6,862 nucleotides of DNA from the NCBI GenBank assembly GCA_902773475.1, contig CACYEO010000153.1, positions 1 through 6,862 of the forward strand. The letters run 5' to 3'. This DNA is from an uncultured bacterium (lineage in GTDB: Bacteria > Verrucomicrobiota > Kiritimatiellia > RFP12 > UBA1067). A model generated the notes under the pieces. It searched no databases, was not told the origin of the DNA, and saw nothing but the letters and a program-made list of their open reading frames with translations. The translations under genes were made by a program, and so were the position numbers. Shown here one piece after another: positions 1-5,874 of the stretch (the stretch's first letter is position 1; each line of letters begins with the position of its first letter).

Positions 1-93
1 GGCGTCCGCGCGTTCAAAGTAGCCATGCATTTCAAACTCGCCACACCAAAGCGGGAATGGATTATGGTGAATTACGCAGATGCGCCCCGCTGA
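1..93 (+). CDS. Possible C-terminal tail of an unidentified upstream gene (partial)
   Basis: Frame 1 is open from the left edge to a TGA at 91-93, giving 30 residues that end REWIMVNYADAPR. The composition is protein-like but I recognise no family. The rsgA promoter begins about 20 bases after the stop, which fits a gene end. The competing reading is that this is a divergent intergenic region. On the minus strand an ATG at 30-28 opens a frame reading MHGYFERADA that runs off the edge, with a weak CATAAT (66-61) about 30 bases ahead of it. The stretch 11-80 is visibly richer in A+T than the genes, which slightly favours non-coding DNA. The two readings cannot be separated without more flanking sequence. 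Confidence 0.28.
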   Translation, partial: GVRAFKVAMHFKLATPKREWIMVNYADAPR

Positions 94-113
94 CGGCGCG
101 GCGTTCTTCGGGG

Positions 114-142
114 TTGGCGCGGCGGCGGGGGTGTGGTATAAT
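114..142 (+). promoter_or_regulatory. Extended -10 promoter for rsgA, giving a near-leaderless mRNA
   Basis: A -35-like TTGGCG (114-119, 4 of 6 to consensus) is followed after exactly 17 bases by a perfect TATAAT (137-142). The -10 is preceded by TGG (134-136), the extended -10 signature. Only 9 bases separate the -10 from the ATG at 152. A transcript starting the usual 6-8 bases past the -10 would therefore carry a leader of 0 to about 3 bases. No Shine-Dalgarno lies before the ATG (CGGCTGCGG), consistent with leaderless initiation. The promoter is inferred from sequence only. Confidence 0.72.
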
Positions 143-151
143 CGGCTGCGG

Positions 152-1126
152 ATGGACACGCGGAAGACACCTGCCGCAAGGGCGCTCGTGACGGCGTCTT
201 ACAGCGGCTACTATATTTTCGAGCGCTCCGGCGACGGCGCGACCGGCGTGGCGCGTCTCAAACGCGGCGCGTTCCGCTCGCGCGATCCGCTTTCAGTGCC
301 CGTGGCAGGCGATTTCGTGGAGCTGGAGCCGAACCCCGCCGGCGAAAGCAGAATCCTTTCAGTCTGCCCCCGCAAGACCGCTTTCATCCGCCGCGATCCG
401 TCCGGCTCCGGGCGCCGCGCGCAGGTGCTTGCGGCGAATTTCGACTATGTCTTCATATTCGCGGGATGCGACCGGCCTTTCGCGCCCGGAAGATTGGAAC
501 GCGCGTTCGCGCTGTCGCGCCAGAGCGGAGCGGAGGCGGTCGTCGTCCTTTCAAAGGCCGACCTTGCGGATGCGCGCGAACTGGAGGAGCTTGCGGAATG
601 CGCGCGGCGCGCGGCGCCGGGCGCGGCGGTCGTGCCGCTGAGTTCAAAGACCGGCGCAGGCGTGGAGACGCTGCGCGCGCTGCTCGCCCCCGGGCGCGTT
701 GCCGTGCTTCTGGGCGAAAGCGGCGCGGGGAAGTCGACTCTCCTCAACGCTCTTGCGGGAAAGCGCGTGGCGGATACCGGGGAAGTGCGGGCGAAGGACG
801 CCAAGGGGCGGCATACGACTACGGCCCGCGAATTCTCGAGGCTGCCTTCCGGCGGCGCGGCGATCGACACTCCCGGTCTGCGCGAAATAGGCCTGCACGA
901 GGCTGCGGAGGGGATCGGCGACGCTTTCGCGGACGTTGAAAGTCTGTTCGCCGGATGCAGATTTTCCGACTGTTCGCACGGCAGCGAGCCGGGGTGCGCC
1001 GTGCGCGCCGCCATCGAAGACGGTTCTCTCGACCCTGAGCGCTGGGAGTCCTATTTGAAATATTCCGCCGAATCGCGCTCGCGCGGGCGCGAGCGGCGCG
1101 GCGGATGGAGGAAGGCGCGCCGCTGA
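152..1126 (+). CDS. rsgA: Ribosome small-subunit maturation GTPase RsgA (YjeQ/YloQ family)
   Basis: RsgA binds the 30S subunit late in assembly, checks the decoding centre and releases RbfA on GTP hydrolysis; it is a circularly permuted GTPase. The 324 residues show the family order: an OB-fold N-terminus (about 10-75, with VAGDFVELEP at 51-60), then the permuted G motifs. These are G4 SKAD (134-137), G5 SSKTG (164-168), the P-loop GESGAGKST (188-196), G2 GRHTTT (219-224) with the family His221, and G3 DTPG (239-242). The C-terminal zinc-binding set is C269, C274, H276 and C282 (CX4CXHX5C), followed by a helix and a very Arg-rich tail (309-324). G4 has Ser in place of the usual Asn, a tolerated variation in this family. 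I chose ATG 152 over the in-frame ATG at 80 because a strong promoter lies between them (114-142) and the added 24 residues are low-complexity with no OB-fold character. It is probably co-transcribed with the RNase gene 30 bases downstream. Confidence 0.95.
   Translation: MDTRKTPAARALVTASYSGYYIFERSGDGATGVARLKRGAFRSRDPLSVPVAGDFVELEPNPAGESRILSVCPRKTAFIRRDPSGSGRRAQVLAANFDYVFIFAGCDRPFAPGRLERAFALSRQSGAEAVVVLSKADLADARELEELAECARRAAPGAAVVPLSSKTGAGVETLRALLAPGRVAVLLGESGAGKSTLLNALAGKRVADTGEVRAKDAKGRHTTTAREFSRLPSGGAAIDTPGLREIGLHEAAEGIGDAFADVESLFAGCRFSDCSHGSEPGCAVRAAIEDGSLDPERWESYLKYSAESRSRGRERRGGWRKARR
1076..1095 (+). other. Perfect GC hairpin in the 3' end of rsgA
   Basis: CGCTCGCG (1076-1083) and CGCGAGCG (1088-1095) form an 8-bp perfect stem with a four-base CGGG loop. 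It lies within codons for the Arg-rich tail of RsgA, about 60 bases before the start of the next gene. There is no following T-tract, so it is not an intrinsic terminator. It could affect mRNA folding or processing between the two cistrons, or simply reflect GC-rich arginine codons. Confidence 0.45.
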
Positions 1127-1135
1127 AAACGGCGC
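1117..1135 (+). other. Intercistronic hairpin spanning the rsgA stop codon
   Basis: GCGCCG (1117-1122) pairs with CGGCGC (1130-1135) in a 6-bp all-GC stem. The seven-base loop (1123-1129) contains the rsgA TGA stop (1124-1126). It ends 7 bases before the Shine-Dalgarno of the RNase gene (1143-1149). Ribosomes finishing rsgA would melt it, so it could couple translation of the second gene to the first. No U-tract follows, so it is not a terminator. The role is inference. Confidence 0.4.
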
Positions 1136-1142
1136 CGGAAAG

Positions 1143-1149
1143 AAAGGAG
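1143..1149 (+). promoter_or_regulatory. Ribosome binding site of the beta-CASP RNase gene
   Basis: AAAGGAG lies 7 bases before ATG 1157, close to ideal spacing. It fixes the start of this gene and shows that the organism uses Shine-Dalgarno initiation, in contrast with the rsgA start. Confidence 0.85.
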
Positions 1150-1156
1150 CGCGGAC

Positions 1157-2560
1157 ATGAAAATAACATTCTACGGAGCCGCAAGAACGGTGACCGGTTC
1201 GATGCACCTCGTCGAGGCCAACGGGAAACGGATCCTTCTCGACTGCGGCCTGTACCAGGGCCACCGCAAGGAGGCGTTCGAGAAGAACAGGCACATGCCA
1301 GTGGATCCGCAGGGAATCGACGTCGTCGTGCTGTCGCACGCGCATATCGACCATTCCGGCAACATACCGCAGCTCGCGCGGTGCGGCTTCCGCGGCAAAG
1401 TCGTCTCGCGCCCCGCCACGCGCGACCTGTGCGAAGTGATGCTGCGCGATTCGTGCTTTCTCCAGATGCGCGATCTGCAGTACGTAAACGAAAAGCGCAG
1501 ACGCCAGGGCAAGCATCTTTTCGAGCCGCTCTACACGGAAGAGGACGTGGATGCGATAATGCGCCGTTTCGAGTGCGTTCCGATGAAGCGGCAGCACGAC
1601 CTTGGAAACGGAGTTTCGCTCGTCTTCCACAACGCGGGCCATATTCTGGGTTCGGCGATCGTGCAGCTCGACGTGCGCGAGCCGGGCGGGAAGTCGAAGC
1701 GTCTGGTCTTCAGCGGAGACCTCGGCCAGGCGGGGCAGCCCATACTGCGCCGCAGCGAGTGCCCGCAGGGCGCGGACGCGATAATCGTGGAATCGACCTA
1801 CGCAGACCGTCTGCACCCGTCGGCGGACGACGTGTCGGGACGTCTGAAATCCTACATCGACGATATCGTGCGCATGAGGGGGAAACTTCTCATCCCCGCT
1901 TTCAGCGTGGGGCGCACGCAGCAGATACTCTATTTCCTGAACCGCCTGTACCGCGCGGGACGCATACCCGCCGTGCCCGTGTACATCGATTCGCCGCTTT
2001 CCATGAAAGCCACGGAGATATACCGCAGGCACCGCGAGTGCTACAACGAAGATTCCTGCGAAATTCTGCGCGGCGGCGAGGATCCGCTGTCTTTCCCCGG
2101 CTTGAAGTTCCTTGAAACGCCGGAGCAGTCCATGTCGCTGAACTCCGCGCGCGGGCCGATGGTGATAATCGCGGCAAGCGGCATGTGCGAAGGCGGGCGC
2201 GTGGTGCACCATCTGAAGGAATGCCTCGGCGACATGCGCAATATCGTGCTGTTCGTGGGATTCCAGGCGGAGGGGACTCTCGGCAGGAGGATCGTCGAAA
2301 GCGAGCCCGGAGAGCGGTTGAAACTTCTCGGCGAGGAGCGCGCGATCTCCGCGCGCGTGCAGACGATAAACGCGCTCTCCGCGCATGCCGACCGCAACGG
2401 CCTGGAGGAATGGATAGACGGCGTGAAGGGCGATTCCGTGAAAAAGGCCTTTGCCGTGCATGGTGAAGACGACAGGGTGGAAGCGATGGCCCGCATCGCG
2501 CGCGAACACGGAATCCCTGAAACGTACGCCCCCGTCCCGGGGCAGTCTTTCATCGTGTAG
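1157..2560 (+). CDS. Beta-CASP metallo-beta-lactamase-fold ribonuclease (RNA specificity/RMMBL type)
   Basis: This is a zinc-dependent RNA-processing hydrolase of the CPSF-73/TTHA0252 type, expected to be a cytoplasmic endo- and/or exoribonuclease. The 467 residues carry all the expected motifs. The MBL core has motif 1 Asp29 (LLDCG), motif 2 HAHIDH (61-66), motif 3 His162 (AGHILGS) and motif 4 Asp188 (FSGDLG). The beta-CASP cap has motif A Glu212 (VESTY), the conserved IPAFSVGRTQ (246-255), AASGMCEGGR (339-348), motif B His410 (SAHAD) and motif C His435 (VHGE). A His at motif C is the pattern of RNA-acting members; DNA-acting Artemis/SNM1 proteins have Val there. The length is close to that of stand-alone bacterial homologues, and there is no KH or other extra domain. 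The start is set by the Shine-Dalgarno at 1143-1149. It is the second gene of a probable operon with rsgA, both serving RNA/ribosome metabolism. Its last 11 bases overlap the convergent decarboxylase gene. The RNA substrate cannot be told from sequence. Confidence 0.92.
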   Translation: MKITFYGAARTVTGSMHLVEANGKRILLDCGLYQGHRKEAFEKNRHMPVDPQGIDVVVLSHAHIDHSGNIPQLARCGFRGKVVSRPATRDLCEVMLRDSCFLQMRDLQYVNEKRRRQGKHLFEPLYTEEDVDAIMRRFECVPMKRQHDLGNGVSLVFHNAGHILGSAIVQLDVREPGGKSKRLVFSGDLGQAGQPILRRSECPQGADAIIVESTYADRLHPSADDVSGRLKSYIDDIVRMRGKLLIPAFSVGRTQQILYFLNRLYRAGRIPAVPVYIDSPLSMKATEIYRRHRECYNEDSCEILRGGEDPLSFPGLKFLETPEQSMSLNSARGPMVIIAASGMCEGGRVVHHLKECLGDMRNIVLFVGFQAEGTLGRRIVESEPGERLKLLGEERAISARVQTINALSAHADRNGLEEWIDGVKGDSVKKAFAVHGEDDRVEAMARIAREHGIPETYAPVPGQSFIV

Positions 2561-4733
2561 AACCGGCCGCGCCGCCGTCGCGCAGGCGAAGAAGCTCTTC
2601 TTCCCGGCGGTCGAGGACTTCCACGAGATACGGGGCGTGCCCCCCGCGGCAGAAAAGTCCGTGCACCGCGCCGGGTCCTTCCGAGGCGATCACGTCTTCG
2701 ACAAGGCGGATCATGTCTTTCGTTATTTTCAGCCCCGGTATGAAAACCGGGATTCCTGGCGGGTACGGAACGAGGAACTGCGAGGCGATCCGCCCTTCCG
2801 ACTCTTTGATAGTGACGAGCTCGCCGTCGCAGAGCGCGGCATCGTGCGGAAGCACCGCGGGCTGCACCGAAACCGCGGCGGTCACGGCGCGCGCGCCGCG
2901 GGGGTCGCGCGGCTGCTGCGGCTGGCCGATGAGCCGCTTGTACTGGCGGCACACGCGGAAAAGGTATTCGAAGTGCTCCTCGGCCGTTCCGGCGGTGACG
3001 AGAAACAGTATCGTGCAGGCGCTCGATTTCTCCCACTGGATGTGCGCTTTCAGCAGCGCCTTGCGGAATTCGGCGCACGCCTGCGGCGTTTTGAGCATGA
3101 GGACGATTTTCAGCGGATCTTTCATGTAGCCGGCCGCGCGCCAGTCGACGCCCGGCCCGGCGATTTCCTCCAGACCCGCGAAGCAGGAGCTTTCCGGCTT
3201 TCCGCATTCGTCGGCGACTCTTTTGCGGAACGCGGCGGCCCAGCGTATGCGTTCGTCTATGATCTTCGCCCCCTCGAGACGCATCTGCACGCCCGCCGCG
3301 TCGAGCGCGGCGAGGAAGGGATAGTGCGGCGAAGTCGAATGCCAGTAGCGGAGGAATTCGTGCAGATCGTGCGAAAATTTTTCGTAGCTGCCGCGCCCGT
3401 GCAGCGAGAACCTGCGCCTGAGCCAGCGGAACGCCGGGGAGTTGTCGTCTTCGAGAAGCCTCTTGAACCGCGTCGAAACGTGGATCATGGAAGCTTGCGA
3501 AAACGCGGCGAGCGTCTTGTGCGTGGACTGGACGGAAAAGTGCGCCCCTCCGGTTTCGCTCACCGCGTTGTAGCGGACCTTGTCGCCGCTTCCGCGCCCG
3601 AAAGTGTAGAAAGGGTGGAAGGCGAGATACGCGGCCCAGGCTTCGTCCGCGTAGAAAAGGACGCCTTCGCGTTCGCAGGCGCGCGCGATTTCCCATACGG
3701 GATAGAGGATGCCTTCGTAAGTGCAGGTGGTCAGGATCAAAAGCCGCGGCTTTTCCCGTCCGGGCGCGTCCTTCAGCGCGTTGCGCACGTCTTCGGGCGC
3801 GGCCGGCCCCCACACGCCCAGCGCGGCGTTCCACCGCGCAGGAAGATAGCGCGGGATCGCGCCGGACGTGACGATCGCGTGATGGACGCTCTTGTGGCAG
3901 TTGCGGTCCACCAGCACGGTCTCGCCGGGCCGCAGAAGCGTCATGAGCATCGCCTTGTTGGACGTGGACGTCCCGTTCGTGACGTAGCAGCTCTGCGCCG
4001 TGCCGAATATCTCGCTCGTGAGTTTCTGCGCTTCCGACAGCGGTGTGCGCGATTCGGGGCTTGAAAGATCTCCGAGCGACTCTACCGAAACGGAAAGATC
4101 GTTGCGGAAAATCGCTTCGCCCAGAGAATCGGAGAATCCCCGCAGGAACGGAGAGCGTGAAAACGCCCTACCCCCGTTGTGCCCCGGCGTGTGCCAGTTC
4201 GTGCCGGCCTTCACCGTAACGTACTGCCTGAGCGCGGTGACGAAGCGCGGCATCCAGAAGCTTTTGAAGAGATGGACCATGCGCTCGCGGCTCTTGGACG
4301 GCCGCGTGAAGAACGTCTGGTCTTTCTTGGTCCATCTGCGCGCCGGCAGGGGGATTGCGAGAGGATGCCCTTTGCGCACGAGCGCCACTTTGGGAATCGC
4401 CGGGAAGAAATGCCGCAGCCAGTCTTTCAGGTCCATGCCTTCGAGGTATGAATCCATGAAGTCGGCGTCTACGAGAAACAGGCAGCAGGAGCGCCCGGCC
4501 TCGGTGAGAACCGCGCGCGGCCCTCCGCTCGTGAAGAGCCGCGCGGAAAGCTCTTCCGGCGAGGATGCCGTCGCCAGGCGCAGCGGCGGATAGTCGTGCG
4601 CGGCGACCGTGTCGAACGTTTCGCGGCAGAATTCGCGGAACGCATCCGTCAGGCCGTATTCCATGACCGACAGGTTGCGCGCGTCGGCGCGGCCCGCCTT
4701 GTGCAGGTAGAAAACGGCGAGAGATCTGATCAT
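2550..4733 (-). CDS. PLP-dependent Orn/Lys/Arg decarboxylase (AdiA/LdcI class)
   Basis: This fold type I PLP enzyme decarboxylates a basic amino acid to a polyamine or diamine (agmatine, cadaverine or putrescine). The class serves acid resistance or polyamine synthesis in the cytoplasm. Of the 727 residues, about 1-130 form a degenerate N-terminal wing (receiver-like) domain. The catalytic core starts near GTNWHTPGHNGG (177-188). PLP contacts visible are the phosphate-binding GTSTSNK (254-260), His280 (NCHKS) stacking on the ring, Asp363 (YADEAW) at the pyridine nitrogen, and the Schiff-base Lys406 in QSTHKTLAAFSQASMIHV (402-419). The C-terminal domain has FLVPYPPGIPVFIPG (653-667). STHK and AAFSQASMIHV resemble AdiA/LdcI more than SpeC, but I cannot assign Lys versus Arg. 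About 30 extra residues follow MIHV (near 421-450). No antiporter gene is adjacent within the window. ATG 4733 has no good Shine-Dalgarno. It lies 21 bases after the stop of the AsmA-like gene, suggesting operon transcription and perhaps reinitiation. An alternative start is Met24 (4664). Confidence 0.92.
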   Translation of the reverse strand: MIRSLAVFYLHKAGRADARNLSVMEYGLTDAFREFCRETFDTVAAHDYPPLRLATASSPEELSARLFTSGGPRAVLTEAGRSCCLFLVDADFMDSYLEGMDLKDWLRHFFPAIPKVALVRKGHPLAIPLPARRWTKKDQTFFTRPSKSRERMVHLFKSFWMPRFVTALRQYVTVKAGTNWHTPGHNGGRAFSRSPFLRGFSDSLGEAIFRNDLSVSVESLGDLSSPESRTPLSEAQKLTSEIFGTAQSCYVTNGTSTSNKAMLMTLLRPGETVLVDRNCHKSVHHAIVTSGAIPRYLPARWNAALGVWGPAAPEDVRNALKDAPGREKPRLLILTTCTYEGILYPVWEIARACEREGVLFYADEAWAAYLAFHPFYTFGRGSGDKVRYNAVSETGGAHFSVQSTHKTLAAFSQASMIHVSTRFKRLLEDDNSPAFRWLRRRFSLHGRGSYEKFSHDLHEFLRYWHSTSPHYPFLAALDAAGVQMRLEGAKIIDERIRWAAAFRKRVADECGKPESSCFAGLEEIAGPGVDWRAAGYMKDPLKIVLMLKTPQACAEFRKALLKAHIQWEKSSACTILFLVTAGTAEEHFEYLFRVCRQYKRLIGQPQQPRDPRGARAVTAAVSVQPAVLPHDAALCDGELVTIKESEGRIASQFLVPYPPGIPVFIPGLKITKDMIRLVEDVIASEGPGAVHGLFCRGGHAPYLVEVLDRREEELLRLRDGGAAGSTR

Positions 4734-4754
4734 GTGCTTCGGCGGAGGTCTGCC

Positions 4755-5744
4755 TTAGAACGGATTGATCTTGTCCAGCGCCCCGCCTATCGCTTTTCCG
4801 GCCTTCTTCGCCGCGTCTCCGCCTGCGGACAGTGCGTCGGTGGTTATGCCGCCCACCGCTTCCGCCGCCGCCGCGCCGGCTTTGCCGATCGCCTTGGCGG
4901 CGCTTCCGGCGATTTCGCCTATGTCTCCGGCTCCGTCGAGTATCCAGTCGACCGGCTTGGCTATCGCGCTCCATGCCGTTGCGAGCGCGGGCTCGGCTTT
5001 CTTCAGGCCTTCCCAAACTTCGTACCATGTGTTTTCGATTGTGAGGCCTTCATCCCCGGAGGAATCCTTGGAGGATTTTTCTCCATCGTGCTTTTTGCCG
5101 ATGTCCGTCAGCGTGAACGAGGGGATCGGAATCGGCGCCACCGCGCCGTCGAAGCCGATTTCCGCGCCGCAGTCTTTTATGGAGAGTTTGTCTATGACAA
5201 CGCGCTTGCCCGGCCCCTGTTTTTTCTGCTTGGCCAGTTCTTCCTTTTCCTTCTTCTGTTTCGCGCGCTCTTCCTTCTTCTGCTTGAGATACGCTTCTTT
5301 CTCGTCCTTGGACATCTGGGCGAGCGCTTCGTTTTCCTTCGCGTTCGCGATATCGAGGAAGTTCAAGTGCGGATCCAGCGCGGTCAGGCCTTCGAGAACG
5401 CATGCCGCGTTCGCGCCTTCGATGTCGATTTCACGGATGCGGATCGTGTCGGAAAGCGCGGAAAGCGTGTCGAACCGCACTGCAAGCCTGTCGAGTTTGA
5501 ACGCAGTCCTCGTCAGGTAGTTCGTGGGGTTGGCGAGTTCGCAGCCTTCGACTTCGAACCGTCCCGAAAACAGATTGACGTATATTTTTTTGATATTGAA
5601 CTCCGTCTTGGTTATGCCCGGGACGATGGAATTTGCGCACCATCTGGCGACGGTTCCGGCCCAGAGCGGATGCAGCAGCAGGACGATTGCGAGTAAGGCG
5701 AACGTCCAGAGCAGGAATTTCAGGATGCGTTTAAGTATTTTCAT
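4755..5744 (-). CDS. Small membrane-anchored AsmA-like protein with Lys/Glu coiled coil and Gly/Ala helical tail
   Basis: The 329 residues begin with a basic start and a hydrophobic segment (about 8-25, LKFLLWTFALLAIVLLL), probably a signal anchor placing the rest in the periplasm. Residues 40-125 (VPGITKTEFNIKKIYVNLFSGRFEVEGCELANPTNY, split here as 41-60 and 61-76) have the alternating pattern of AsmA/DUF748-type N-terminal repeats. Residues 136-178 are a Lys/Glu/Gln-rich run (KQKKEERAKQKK) likely to be a charged coiled coil. A second short beta section (180-215, RVVIDKLSIKDCGAEIGFDG) resumes the AsmA-like pattern. The tail (about 270-325) is Gly/Ala/Lys-rich with repeated AAKxxGKA-type steps, probably an amphipathic helix. 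Classical AsmA/TamB relatives are much longer and are implicated in outer-membrane lipid or protein homeostasis; a role here is inferred only. ATG 5744 is preferred to the in-frame upstream ATG at 5906 because it has a strong Shine-Dalgarno, it opens the signal anchor, and the promoter lies upstream of it. The decarboxylase follows after 21 bases. Confidence 0.82.
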   Translation of the reverse strand: MKILKRILKFLLWTFALLAIVLLLHPLWAGTVARWCANSIVPGITKTEFNIKKIYVNLFSGRFEVEGCELANPTNYLTRTAFKLDRLAVRFDTLSALSDTIRIREIDIEGANAACVLEGLTALDPHLNFLDIANAKENEALAQMSKDEKEAYLKQKKEERAKQKKEKEELAKQKKQGPGKRVVIDKLSIKDCGAEIGFDGAVAPIPIPSFTLTDIGKKHDGEKSSKDSSGDEGLTIENTWYEVWEGLKKAEPALATAWSAIAKPVDWILDGAGDIGEIAGSAAKAIGKAGAAAAEAVGGITTDALSAGGDAAKKAGKAIGGALDKINPF

Positions 5745-5750
5745 TTTCGA

Positions 5751-5757
5751 CTCCTTT
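5751..5757 (-). promoter_or_regulatory. Ribosome binding site of the AsmA-like gene
   Basis: Read on the minus strand, AAAGGAG lies 6 bases before the ATG at 5744. This strong Shine-Dalgarno decides the start over the in-frame ATG at 5906, which would add 54 residues overlapping the preceding gene's end and the promoter. Confidence 0.85.
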
Positions 5758-5774
5758 TGCCCAACAGCGGCGCA

Positions 5775-5783
5775 AGTATAGCA
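5775..5783 (-). promoter_or_regulatory. Extended -10 promoter for the AsmA-like/decarboxylase unit
   Basis: On the minus strand TGC-TATACT (5783 to 5775) is an extended -10 with 5 of 6 matches to TATAAT. It lies about 30 bases upstream of ATG 5744, giving an expected leader of roughly 20-25 bases that contains the Shine-Dalgarno. No good -35 is seen at 16-18 bases (the 17-base position reads GGCAGG), as often with extended -10 promoters. It falls in the 130-base gap (5745-5874) after the surface-protein gene, in which I see no convincing hairpin terminator. Confidence 0.6.
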
Positions 5784-5874
5784 AAAATCCCCTCTGCCCT
5801 GCCCCTTGCATGGAACGCAGCTGTCGCGATGGATCTTGTTGTGTACATGCGGACGGGAAGGCGGCGTGCGTCTG

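Noticed and set aside
80..151. Upstream in-frame ATG at 80 as the rsgA start
   Set aside because: The 24 added residues are encoded by the promoter (-35 and extended -10 at 114-142) and have no family similarity that I recognise.
644..2509. 621-codon open frame on the minus strand opposite rsgA and the RNase gene
   Set aside because: It lies antisense to two genes with complete, motif-rich products; its translation is His/Arg/Ala-rich with no recognisable domain, as expected of antisense frames in GC-rich DNA.
2528..2550. GCCCC...GGGGC hairpin followed by AGTCTTT, resembling a terminator
   Set aside because: It lies inside the RNase coding sequence before its stop, so termination there would leave no stop codon; the T-tract is also weak.
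2041..3834. 597-codon minus-strand open frame overlapping the decarboxylase in another frame
   Set aside because: It is extremely Arg-rich over most of its length, typical of an out-of-frame reading of GC-rich codons, and it crosses the gene boundary at 2550-2560.
2451..4064. 537-codon forward open frame opposite the decarboxylase
   Set aside because: It is antisense to the decarboxylase catalytic core, is rich in Arg/Ala/Val/Phe with no motif, and has no ribosome binding site.
4596..5696. 366-codon forward open frame opposite the AsmA-like gene
   Set aside because: The Phe/Leu-rich stretch is the antisense of the Lys/Glu coiled-coil codons (AAG/GAG read as CTT/CTC); there is no start signal.
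5784..5788. TTTTT run on the minus strand after the surface-protein gene as a terminator
   Set aside because: The preceding bases are purine-rich (GGGGCAGGGCAGAGGGG) and offer no complementary stem.
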